Source of the DNA: Gonium pectorale
Lineage: Eukaryota > Chlorophyta > Chlorophyceae > Chlamydomonadales > Volvocaceae
NCBI GenBank assembly: GCA_001584585.1
Contig: LSYV01000038.1
Coordinates: 387,970-399,771, forward strand
Direction of reading: 5' to 3'
Length of the DNA: 11,802 nucleotides
Shown: positions 1-8,642 of the stretch, one piece after another
How the letters are laid out: each line of letters opens with the position of its first letter
Numbering within the stretch: the first letter of the stretch is position 1
Translations under genes and position numbers: made by a program
The notes under the pieces: model-generated
The model's input: only the letters and a program-made list of their open reading frames with translations
Databases searched by the model: none
Told to the model about the DNA's origin: nothing

Positions 1-2489
1 GGGATGGGTCGAAATCGCCCCCGATGTTCAGGATCAGGTTGGACACAATGGAAAGGACGGCCTGCCAAAAGTTGGCTCGTGGTCCCCAGGCGCCCTCAAG
101 GACCCGCGGGTCCGCCAGGGCCCGGCGGAGCAGCTTGCCCAGCGTCGCCACCAGCGCCGCCGCCTCGCGCTCGTCGCCGTAGGCCAGCAGCGGCGCCAGC
201 TGCTCCCCGAGCCACGGCGCCAGCTCCAGCACGGCGACCGCCTGCCAGCCGCCCGCTGGGCCACGGCCGGCGCTGCGGAGGCAGTACTCGAGGCAGGGCA
301 GCAGGCCACCCGACAGCGCCGCAGCCAGGGGGCGCGGCGGCGACGGCGGCAGGTGGAGCGGACCTGCGGACGCAGCGGGCGGGGAATGTCTTAGGCAGTC
401 CCTCATATGTGTACCACGCCGCACATGGGCTTTTCAAGATACAATTGAACGCGGCGGGAGATGGCAGGGCATACATAACTGAAACCTCGCTCTTTGCCGG
501 GCGCAGGTTATGTATGCCCTCGCAGGGGCCGTGGACCATGGCGAAGTTACCTCCTGCATCGCACGGCTTCCAACCTGCAACCGACAAACTGCCAACCGTC
601 AACCGCCGACGCTGACGCAGACACAGCTGGCCGAGTATGCACTCAGCTATGAAAGCATAATGACGCATGGCATTCCCGAAGCCGCGGAGCCTTTGCGTCG
701 GTCGGCAGCCGGCAACCCCCAACCGCCAACTGCCGACCGTATGCACCCAGCTTTGGAATTATATAGACGCAAGCCGTTCCCGAAACCTGGTTCGCACCAA
801 GGAACCGCCCTTACCTCGGGCTGCCGCTTGCCCGCTCCCCTGCTCCGCGCGGCGCCATGCGGCCTCGAAGTCGTGGATGTAACCTCGCAGCTGCACCATC
901 TCGTCCTCGGCAACCGGCGGCAGCGCCCACCGATGCGCCAACTGAAGCGCCGACACTCCCAGGCGCCACAGCTCTAACTCCGCCCTCGCGTCCACAGCCG
1001 CCGACTGTCTGCCGGTGGGGTCCGTAGGGTAGAGCTGGATGGCCGCGACCTCGAAGGCGGCCTTGGCCAGGAGCCCAGTCTTCCAGTCCTCGGACTGTGC
1101 CACCAGCGGTTGAGGGCCGCTGCCGCCGCCACTCGCCTGGGCGGCGGCCAACCTGCGCTCGACGGCTAGCTGGCCACCTCGAATAGCGATGGTGAAGGCG
1201 CCGCGGCGGCAGGGGAGCGCGACAGGCCTGGGGGTAGCGGTGCTGCCGGCTAGCAGCTGGAGCGTCATGGCAATCAGGGTGTCTTCTCCCAGTTGGGGAA
1301 GATCGGAGCCGGTGGCGTCGGCAGTGGCGACACCGTGGTACTCGCTGGCGACAACCCGTACGGCAGGCATCCGTACAATTTCGTCTAATCCGTACGAGCT
1401 GCCTCCGTCCGCTAGCGCGAGGGTGGACAGCCCCAGGACCAGCGCCGCGTGCATCACGCAGCGGCCGCACAGCGCCCTGCGCAGCTGCACACCCAAGGCA
1501 GCGGTAGCGGCATCGGTGGAGTTGCAGTACTGGGCCGACAGTACGGCAAAGCATGTGTGCACATTGACGAAGCAACGGAAGGCGCGCACACTAGCCCGTG
1601 GCAGCATCGGGCCGGCGCCGCCGCCGCCATTGTGCGCCGGCCCCACCAGCACCAGCACCAGCACCCTCGCCGCGTGCTCCAGGACCTGCGACGACTCCAG
1701 CGCCTTTACAATCTCGGCGACGGCGGGCTGGGTATGCGGGGACATGACGACCGCGGGATCAGCGGACGGGGATGTAGCGACCGCGTTCAGGAAGATATAG
1801 AGGAAGTGTAGCAGAGACGTAGCCACATCAACCACAGCCTCCTTATCGCCCGGCTGCCCGCCAGCACCCGCCGCTCTGCCTGCCGCTCCACTCGCCACTG
1901 CCGTCGGCGCCAGCACCTGCCCCAGCTCCGCAAGCTGGCGGCTGGCGGCGTGCAGCGCCTGCGTCCGCACCGCTGCCCGGAGAAACGACTGTGCCGGCCG
2001 GGATGCTGGGCCGGCTGCCTTGACCGCGTAAAGCAACAGCTCAGCGACCGCTTCGACGGTCTGCCATGCGACGCTGGCGCGGAGGTGGCGCGCGCTGCCG
2101 TCGGCGGCGGCGATACCTGCGATCCAGTCGTGAACGGGGAAGCGCAGGGCAGCGGCGACGAGGCGCAGCAGCGCCGACCGAGCGGCGGGGAGGGCAAAGA
2201 TGGCGGCCGCAGCCCCCGGGCGCCTGCAGGCCGCCTCTAGCGCCTTCCCGAGCCTCCGCAGTCTCGCGGCGCTCGCCGAGGCAAGCGGGCCGCCGCTGTC
2301 GCTGCCCTGTGCGCTGAAGGTAGCGAAAAGCTTATCCACGTCCTCGTCCAGGACCTGCAGGGCGGACCTCAGGTCGGCGGGAAGGAGGCCAGCCTCGGCG
2401 TCCACGTCGGCTCCTTGATCGGTTTGGCGCGCTTGGTCGCCGTCAGCCTCCCGGCCCCCGGCAGCGGCACGCCTGCAGCCGCTCGCCAT
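1..2489 (-). CDS. Unrecognised large helical-looking algal protein (5' part, two exons, runs off left edge)
   Basis: Two exons are read on the minus strand: 2489-815 and 363-1, separated by an intron at 814-364. The donor is CGAG|GTAAGG and the acceptor CCGCAG|GTCC; the split glycine codon G|GT rejoins exactly (phase 1). The start ATG at 2489-2487 has A at -3 and G at +4 (CACAAGAATGGCG). About 679 residues are visible, with no stop before the window edge. The first ~40 residues are polar and acidic. The rest is rich in Leu, Ala, Val and Arg with regular hydrophobic spacing, as in an alpha-helical repeat or scaffold protein, and has Gly/Ser/Ala-rich linkers (near residues 200-215). A Cys-containing hydrophobic stretch (LCGRCVMHAALVLGLSTLAL) lies near residue 345. 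The second exon carries LLPCLEYCLRS and ends in WQAVLSIVSNLILNIGGDF. Third codon positions are overwhelmingly G or C. I recognise no family and assign no function; the long frame, matching splice phases and codon bias support a real gene. Confidence 0.8.
364..814 (-). other. Intron 1 of the minus-strand gene
   Basis: This 451-base intron begins GTAAGG on the minus strand and ends CCGCAG. Its composition is clearly less GC-rich than the exons, and it carries CAACCGCCAAC-type short repeats and a diverged direct repeat. Antisense open frames across it, including one running from the intron into exon 2 on the minus strand, have no codon bias and are not genes. Confidence 0.75.
588..784. repeat. 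Diverged direct repeat inside the intron
   Basis: Bases 588-680 and 719-784 share, in the same order, CAACCG(T/C)CAAC, a GTATGCAC(T/C)CAGCT block (635 and 739), a GACGCA block and TTCCCGAA (ends 680 and 784). The second copy lacks about 18 bases near its left end. This looks like an old local tandem duplication within the intron. Identity is moderate and was judged by eye. Confidence 0.5.
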
Positions 2490-2546
2490 TCTTGTGGCCA
2501 GCGACGAGCTCCGAAATGCACAGATGCAAAGTGACCAGAGCTTTTA

Positions 2547-2554
2547 CATTTATC
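2547..2554 (-). promoter_or_regulatory. Weak TATA-like site upstream of the minus-strand gene
   Basis: On the minus strand the sequence GATAAATG lies about 58-65 bases upstream of the start codon, in an AT-richer pocket. It could position transcription start some 30 bases upstream of the ATG and give a very short leader. The match to TATAA is poor, so this is only a candidate. Confidence 0.2.
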
Positions 2555-2750
2555 CTCCTGCTTCCCTTACGGGCACAAGGGTCTGAATCATTTGCTTAGG
2601 TGTACCAATCTATGTGCATTGCAGGACACCGGGGCGCAATATCTGTTGGGCGGAGTCGTCGGAAGTGTGCGTGTCCCCACGCGGCGGGCTAGGAACTTCG
2701 CTGGTTAGTTTGATCGAGACGAAGTGCCACGATGACCAGCGGTTGGCCTG

Positions 2751-3069
2751 TCCTGGGAGACAGGCATGCAATATTTGTACGGCAGGGGGTATGAACTCCA
2801 GACACGGGAGGGTTTGTCCTCCACCCTCCTTCTCAAGCCGGTTTACACGCCCAGCTCCCCCACCCTCTTTTCCGACAATTGCGGATGGCATGCGCCTCGG
2901 GCTTCTTCCCGATGAGGAAACCTTTCAACCCATGGACCCCGACTATCTACCGGTACCCTCGCTCCTACCTACCGACCCAACTCAGCAGGAGGGGACACCA
3001 TCCCGCCGCGCGCCCTCCCCGTGATTCCCGTGCGCCGCGGCTTCAACTCAGCCCCGTCTCCGATCGCAG
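2751..3069 (+). repeat. Dispersed direct repeat, copy 1
   Basis: This segment matches 5118-5388 in the same orientation over most of its length. Landmarks in the same order are TCCTGGGA, TACGGCA, GACACGGGAGGGTTTGTC (identical in both), CCCAGC.CCCCCACCC, CATGCGC, ATG-ACCCC, then CAACTCAGCAGGAGGGGACA followed by CCATC (one mismatch in 25), GCCCTCCCCGT and TCCCGTGCGCC. Copy 1 has about 12 extra bases near the left end. No terminal inverted repeat, poly(A) tail or open frame conserved between the copies is obvious. It may be a non-autonomous mobile element or a segmental duplication. Confidence 0.7.
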
Positions 3070-3430
3070 TGCGCTGTGAGCCTATGGGCGGCCAATGGAC
3101 GACCATCCGCACCGGTGAGACAGACTATGCCCTCTTTCTTCGCAGATGCCTCTTTTTCAGAGCCCCTGGAAGCAAGGCTCAAACACAGCTCTTACGCGCC
3201 CAGTCGCCTGCGCTGCATGCCTTCCCGCGATATCACGTCGGCGCCGTCACCCCTGAGCTGCAGGCGGCGCAAACTGGTTACAGGTTACAAGTCCGTCAAA
3301 GCCGGGGGGGCATGGATGGACGAAATGCAAAACGCTGACCTTTGCAACCTTGGCGACACGCCCGACCTGTAGCAGCGCGAAAAGCCGTACTCGAGATGGC
3401 AGAAACCCCTCCGGGTTGGTTTCAGTACAG

Positions 3431-3455
3431 TTGCACGACCCTGTTGCACGACCCC
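3431..3455. repeat. Two-unit short tandem repeat
   Basis: TTGCACGACCCTG is followed at once by TTGCACGACCCC. The unit is about 12-13 bases and has no coding context. Confidence 0.55.
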
Positions 3456-3874
3456 TGCTCGTACGCCGCTGAAGGCCCATTCTCGCCGAAAACCTCCCCA
3501 CCACCCCGGTCCCCATTCCCCGCTCCTCCATGGGCTCCATCCTCCACCTCCAGCTGCTCTGTATGCTGCTCCACCCAGCATCATTCCACCCCGTACGCAA
3601 TATCCTCGATCGGTGGTTGACGAGCAGGGATGGCTCACAAAGGCGCCCCGGGCTCCTCGCTCAGCAGTGAGGTCGCCGTTCTGACCCAGCCAATGGGCCC
3701 TCTACTTGCTTGCCCCATCTCCCCCGGGTGCCCTCTCCCCTGCTCGTGCGCCCTCGCCCCCGCGCCGCCGGCCCCGCCCGTCTCTGCTAACAGCCAGGAC
3801 CTCACTGCCCTCGCTCAAACTGCCCTAGCTACTCAGGCAGGGCCGCGCGCGCCGGCCCCCAGATAGACCCGCCC

Positions 3875-3942
3875 GCCATCTATCCAGGTGCCGATCCCAC
3901 CAGCATCAGGGCTATATATGGCCATCGAGACAAATAGATGGC
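3875..3942. repeat. Inverted repeat with a TATATATGG sequence in its loop
   Basis: GCCATCTAT (3875-3883) is the exact reverse complement of ATAGATGGC (3934-3942). The 50-base interval contains GCTATATATGGCC with a TATATATGG core at 3913-3921. The stem is only nine bases, so chance is possible. It could be a small hairpin, a relic of a mobile-element end, or a promoter fragment, but no gene begins just downstream. Confidence 0.35.
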
Positions 3943-5117
3943 AACCACGCACGGGCTTTCGTGTTACGGTGTGGTGCATATCACGCACGCAAGCGTACCG
4001 GTACATGGAGCGCTTTCTTGGGAGGTTGCCGTACTTTACAGCGCGCGGGGCGACGGGATAGGGACATAGGATGGCGGGCGGCGGGACAGCGGGGCAGCGA
4101 CCATCCGGGAGGGGCGGAGGCTGGCTGGCTGACTGGCTTTGCGCATCGCATACAGCTCACCACGCGGGGAGTGGCGGGAGGGCGGGGCGCGGCAACGAAC
4201 TCGCCTTGCTTGGAGGCCGGTGCGGCTGCTGGGCGGCTGGGGCGGCAGTTCGGCCTGCGTGCGTGCCTTGCTTGGCGGTTGGCGGTTGGGCCCTCGGCGG
4301 CTCGGCAGCACTTGCCAGCGGTCGTGTGGGGGCTGCCATGCATGGAAGATTGGCTGGAGCGATTGTGCTGAAGTCAACGCTAGCGGCTACGAGACCTGCC
4401 CCCGGTATGGAACCGACGGGGGACGGGCGGGCGACGGAGGCTGCGGGCCCCAACAACGCCACCAGCCCCGCAACCGGCCCCGCACTTTTGCGGCCGTAAA
4501 GCCCGTGAGTGATTTGGGACCAGGGTGTCACGTACGGCGCGCACGTCGCCTAGAGAACGCGGCAGCCCAGGTAGGGCCTTGGACCTGCCTCACCGCCGCC
4601 CATGCAGAGTAGGCGCTTGCGAGAGCCCCGCACACCGCACAGGCACACATGTACGGTACGTACTGCATTGCTGTCAGCCGGTAGGCCCGGACCCACCTTC
4701 CACCGTCCGAAGCGCCTAAATATATATGATGATGCACGGCGCTGCTGATTGGTCGATCGGCTTCGCTCCCAGCAGCGGGACAGGCGCCAGCAAGGGGCGA
4801 GCGGGTTGAGCAGTGCCCGGGACACATGATCGCGACGCAAGGCCCCGTACGTCAAGTCGCATGGCTTCCGGGCCGCAACGGAAAGTCGGGCGTGTAGGGC
4901 CGGTCGCTCGGCCGCCCCTGCCCTCCCACAGCCTAGCCTCCGGCGGATAGATGCGGCTGCAAGCCTCAGCTGCAATGATATGTGATGCGTGCCGGGCCGA
5001 CTGCCAAGCGCCGGGACGGCTCGCCTGCTGCCTCTGTAAATCTGCTGCCTGCTGCCACAGCCCACAGGCGCCACCACAGCCCACGGCCCAGCGGGCAGCG
5101 GCCCCGTCAGCAAGCCA

Positions 5118-5388
5118 TCCTGGGAATATTATTATACGGCAAGGGGTCGTACTCCGGAGGACACGGGAGGGTTTGTCCCCCACCCGCCCAGCGCCCCCAC
5201 CCGATACCCTCGTTTCCGGCGGATAGAGAGCACCATGCGCTTCTCTTCAGGAAGCCTTCCGCCCAATGACCCCTTACCCTCCTTACCTTCTGGCTCAACT
5301 GAGCAGGAGGGGACACCATCTCGCTGCACGCCCTCCCCGTACTTCCCGTGCGCCTCCGCCTCCACCACAGCCCCGCCTCCACTCGCAG
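5118..5388 (+). repeat. Dispersed direct repeat, copy 2
   Basis: This is the second copy of the segment at 2751-3069, starting 2367 bases to the right in the same orientation. It lacks about a dozen bases next to the left boundary (TCCTGGGA joins AATATTATTATACGG directly). It has an extra GATAGAGAGCA-type stretch before the shared CATGCGC. Homology fades after ACTCGCAG at 5388. Confidence 0.7.
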
Positions 5389-5500
5389 CCATCCCGCGGG
5401 ACCTGCTTGCGCGCCTCTCCTCTGGCCTGTCCCCGCCCCTGGCCAAGTTGCGCGCGGGCTCCGTGGGCTCCAACCGATGCGGGCGCCATGACAGGAAAGG

Positions 5501-5527
5501 CGTACGGAGGCGTACGGAGGTGTACGG
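5501..5527. repeat. CGTACGGAGG tandem repeat, about 2.7 units
   Basis: Two exact 10-base units, CGTACGGAGG, are followed by a third partial unit TGTACGG. The unit contains the palindrome CGTACG, which recurs through this spacer. Confidence 0.7.
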
Positions 5528-6134
5528 ACAACGAAACGCATAGCTGGGCGTTGGTTGTTCAGGGCGGCGCAAGTCATTAGCCGCAGGCCATCAGGCAGAT
5601 GGCCATGCCGACGGCGCATGTCGGTCAGCGCCTAAACGGGAAGGACGGCCGGCTCAATGGGGCCCACCATCGCGTGAGGCGCGAGACCGCAAGAGTGAGC
5701 GAGACGGAGTCAAGCAGACGGGCTGCTGGGGACGGCTGCGTGGGCCCAAGTGGGACCGAGAGGCCTTGTGGGAGGTCAGTGGTACGCCGGTTGGAAGGTT
5801 ACCCTGTCTGAGCGTACGACAGCGGCACGACGAAGGGGGGTAGTAGGGCTGGGAAGAACGGGTCGCACAACAAAGCACCGAATCGCAGAAAAGAAGAAAA
5901 CCTGGAGGGGGGATGCGGCCTCGTGGCAAGGCCCCGTTGCGGGGGAGGTGAGGGGGCCGCTGCCGGAAGGGCATTGGGACCGGAACTAGTGTGCTGGGCA
6001 ACACGTGCTTTGTCCAATGAACGTGGCTGGCAGGGGTCCGCTGTGTGCGTGTGGCTCAGTAGGGCCTTTAGGAGCTCAGATTAAACTTACCATGCGTGCA
6101 AATGGGTATGACGCCAGGGTACTTGGGGGCTGTT

Positions 6135-6152
6135 GCTCGCCGTACGGCGAGC
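6135..6152. promoter_or_regulatory. 18-base perfect palindrome upstream of the LysM start
   Basis: GCTCGCCGTACGGCGAGC reads identically on both strands and lies 82 bases before the LysM start codon, inside the ATG-free leader or promoter. It could be a dimeric protein-binding site or, if transcribed, half of a cruciform/hairpin. The role is inferred only from symmetry and position. Confidence 0.35.
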
Positions 6153-6234
6153 GTTTCGGGGCAACCGACGGCCCCGCGTCAGAAGTTGCGAAAGTGCTTA
6201 GTGGCAACGTCTGCTTTGAGCACACACCGCCACA

Positions 6235-7912
6235 ATGCTGTCCGCACGCTGCCAGCTGCCAAGCGCAAGGGCGAGCCGGCCCGGCCGCGCCCAGCTAGTG
6301 ATTCGCAACGCCGCTTTCGATGTTCGACCTTACACTCTCCGGAAAGGCGACACGCTAGAAAGCATTGCAAAGAAGCGGAGTGAGTTGTGCTGTCGCCTCG
6401 TTCCTCTTGGTTGACCGCTTCCTGATAGCCTCGAGGCGCACTGAGACTGCTCGCTTGCTACATTAGGTGTGACGGTGGACCAAATTCTCGGCCTGAACCC
6501 GGACTGCAAGCCGGAGAAGGTCGTGGAGGGGCAGACCATTCTGCTGCCTGCCAACAAGCTCTCGGAGCGCGATAGGGAGATTCTGGGCGGCATTGGGACC
6601 ACCTACAGGCTGTACCCCATCCGCCAGGGCGAGATTCTCAGCGACGTGCTGTCGAAGCGCGGGATCAGCGAGAGCGAGTTCCTCGCGCTCAACCCCGGCA
6701 TCTCCGTGAAGGACATCAAAGGTGCGAAGCTGGCGGGAACTCGGGAGCGGCGGTTCCCTGTCGCGCGGGGGCAACGGTCGGGCTGTTGCGTCAACTTCCG
6801 GCCGGTCCAATGCCCTCCGCAGACAACCAGGTCGTGAAGCTGCCGATCAACAAGTTCACGGTGCGCGAGCGGGAGATGCTCATAGGCTCGGGCATTCTGC
6901 CGCACGAGTTCTTCACGGCGGCCAAGAACCCCTTCGTCATCGGCCTCGGCGGGCGTGAGTGGCGGCCGTGCGGGGGCAAATCGCAGGAGGGTTTTTTTGG
7001 GTGGGTTGGGGGCGACCGGGGTGATGGGAGCATTACGCACTTGTGCGTCAGGGCTGTGGGGCGCAGTCTGGTCGCCTGGTCGAGGTCGCAGGGGAGAAGC
7101 CAGGGTGTTGGCGGGTCGCGGCTGGAGGGTCAGGTCCTTGGCCATTTCACCATACTAAACGCAATTTCTGGGGACCAAACGCACTTCGCCATCATGCACA
7201 AGCTCCTTCACCGAGCTTATGGCGGGGCCCGCAGCGCGAGCCGCGCGGCCGTCGGGCAGGCCTCGGCCAGCCCGCCGGTCCCGCACTCCCACTCGCGCTG
7301 CCGCCGGCGCCCGACGCCGGCTCCCCGCCGCCGCCCCTGTGCGGCAGGGGGCCGGCGTCGGGCAGCAACTCGCAGCCGGCAGCTGTGGCCCGCCGCCGCC
7401 GCTCGCACAGCAAGTGAGCTCTCCCAGGTTTCCCTGCCACAAGCCTTTGGCAGAGAGAAGTATTAAGGGCCTTACATGCACCTACCGGCACCTGCATGCT
7501 CCTACGCGCGCCACAAAACAGCGCTTCAGCGTCGGACCGTGCGACCACTGTCACCTAGCTGCTGCGTTTGTTTGCGACCAGCGCGGTTGCGATTCCGCTT
7601 AAACAAGCACGCTCACGGAGAGCGGACTTGCGGGTGAGAAAGAGTCTACGTACGGTGCCAGAGCGCCACGGAGATGAGCGCGGGCATGCACCCACGCATA
7701 GCTGCAGATGGCGCTTGCTTGCATGGTGCAATCCCGCCTCTCCCTGCCCAAAGGCAGAATGCCGCTCGATAGCGTGTTCCTCCGAAACCCCGTCTCCCAA
7801 CGCCCTTCTCCTCCCTTCTCTCCCCCCTCTTGCGTTAGTAATGCTGGTGTGCGGCTTCGTCATGGCCTGGCAGCGCTTCCACTCCGACCCCGACATGCAG
7901 GCCACCGACTGA
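6235..7912 (+). CDS. Probable plastid-targeted protein with two LysM domains and possible C-terminal membrane anchor
   Basis: Firm exons are 6235-6379, 6467-6721 and 6823-6954. Introns 6380-6466 (GTGAGT...TTAG) and 6722-6822 (GTGCGA...GCAG) are both phase 1 and restore S49 and D134. The ATG sits in a good CCACAATG context. Residues 1-27 (MLSARCQLPSARASRPGRAQ...) are Arg/Ser/Ala-rich without acids, like a chloroplast transit peptide. LysM 1 spans 33-76 (YTLRKGDTLESIAKKR ... LGLNPD ... GQTILLP) and LysM 2 about 95-141 (YRLYPIRQGEILSDVLSKRG ... ALNP ... QVVKLP). Each is followed by LPxNK...RE(R/I)xxLxGxG and the third exon ends NPFVIGLGG. LysM domains generally bind N-acetylglucosamine-containing glycans; the ligand here is unknown. 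A last exon 7839-7912 would encode IMLVCGFVMAW plus a short polar tail ending at TGA. Linking it requires a Pro/Ala-rich exon around 7203-7413 whose frame I could not settle, so the C terminus is uncertain. Confidence 0.82.
7203..7413 (+). other. Unresolved fourth exon of the LysM gene
   Basis: This block is GC-rich with strong third-position bias and ends at a donor-like CAGCAAGTGAGC. In the frame with the best bias over its right half it reads LPLALPPAPDAGSPPPPLCG...ARRRRSHS, a Pro/Ser/Ala linker, and meets TGA at 7415-7417 if not spliced. The left half is better biased in another frame (SASRAAVGQASASPPVPHSH). Possible acceptors are at 7202, 7215, 7234 and 7259. Phase 1 is needed at both sides. 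A GT donor at 7414 gives phase 1 only in the frame starting after 7215, and a GC donor at 7410 gives it in the linker frame. A one-base error or shift is possible. Confidence 0.4.
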
Positions 7913-8637
7913 GCGGCCCGGGCACCAAGCCCGCGGGACGGTGGGGCACAGGGGCGGCGGTGGCCCCAGCCTCTTTATCCATCACCACGTTGGCCACCTC
8001 GACAGACCGCCGACGGAGCCTCTGCCTCAGGGCTGCGGGGACTGGCGCCTCGCTGGAGCCGCGGCTGCGGTGCTGAGCCTCCGGCAGGCCACCGTAGAAG
8101 CCGCGCTGGCGGCGGGGGATGAGGGCCCTTCGGCCTCGTGCTGAGAGGGTTCCGTCCCTTGCGCGCCTCTTTGGAGTAAATGCTAGCATGCATACGAGGG
8201 CTGGCCTCATCGCTGCCGAGTTCGGGCGGTTGCCATGCCCCGGCGGCATCTTGCAGCTGCCGGGCCGAGGGGCGCTGGGGTCGGGGCTTGGAGGGTGGGC
8301 GCCGGCTGGGAAAGATACTCTCCTTTCGACGCGCGCGGAGGCGAGCAGCCGCTGCTCCGCTCTCGCTGGGCTGTGGCTGGGTTGCAGTGCGGGTTTCGAG
8401 CACGGCCGCATAGCGGGTGCGCTACATAGGACGCCTCGGTCTGGCCGAGACCGTTGGGCACGGGTTGGGTGGCGGCTTGAGTTCTAGGGGTCGCAACGCG
8501 GCTCGCGGACTATGCGCACGGCGTCCGTTTGGTGCCCGTGGAACGAACCCTGGTTGGGTTTGGGCGCAGCTGCGTGGCCCTGCGTTTAGGAGCGACGCGT
8601 CCTGCGTTGATAGGGAGGTCACCGGTCACGGATCGGT
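7913..8637 (+). other. Probable 3' untranslated region of the LysM gene
   Basis: Bases between the presumed stop and the TGTAA signal show no open frame with consistent codon bias or splice sites. Overlapping GC-rich open frames on both strands are taken as chance. Assignment as untranslated region rests on position only. Confidence 0.4.
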
Positions 8638-8642
8638 TGTAA
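8638..8642 (+). terminator. TGTAA polyadenylation-type signal of the LysM gene
   Basis: TGTAA is the usual poly(A) signal of chlamydomonadalean nuclear genes. This is the first plus-strand copy after the presumed stop codon at 7910-7912 and would give a 3' untranslated region of about 730 bases, long but normal for these algae. A second copy lies at 9093-9097. Confidence 0.45.

Larger units (their letters stand above)
3070..5117. other. Spacer of about 2 kb without a supportable gene
   Basis: No frame on either strand combines length, G/C third-position bias and believable splice sites. The many open frames (for example 3630-3866 plus, 4071-4499 plus, 4550-5113 minus) overlap each other in several frames, as expected of GC-rich non-coding DNA. 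The spacer holds a 13-base tandem TTGCACGACCC-type repeat at 3431-3455, GC-rich CTGG and GGCGGTT simple repeats at 4120-4290, two TATATATG sequences (3913 and 4721) and many GTACG motifs. Confidence 0.5.
5389..6234. other. Upstream region of the LysM gene
   Basis: No gene is supported here. The region holds a three-unit CGTACGGAGG tandem repeat (5501-5527), purine-rich stretches (around 5830-5920) and an 18-base palindrome at 6135-6152. No canonical TATA box was seen. Bases 6111-6234 contain no ATG, so they could serve as an uninterrupted leader; farther upstream, ATGs at 6005, 6093, 6102 and 6108 would precede the LysM start if transcription began earlier. Confidence 0.45.

Noticed and set aside
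96..746. 216-residue minus-strand open frame
   Set aside because: It crosses the supported intron and overlaps exon 2 in the wrong frame; the frame giving LLPCLEYCLRS has matching splice phase and better codon bias.
1189..1800. 203-residue plus-strand open frame
   Set aside because: It is antisense to the well-supported long minus-strand exon and lacks independent coding signal.
3630..3866. Possible small protein of 78 residues (MAHKGAPGSS...)
   Set aside because: Pro/Ala/Ser composition is what GC-rich non-coding DNA gives; no conserved motif, splice site or promoter links to it.
5036..5040. Plus-strand TGTAA in the 2490-6234 spacer
   Set aside because: No plus-strand gene upstream of it could be supported.
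4550..5113. 187-residue minus-strand open frame
   Set aside because: It overlaps other open frames in several phases, lacks third-position bias and has no recognisable motif.
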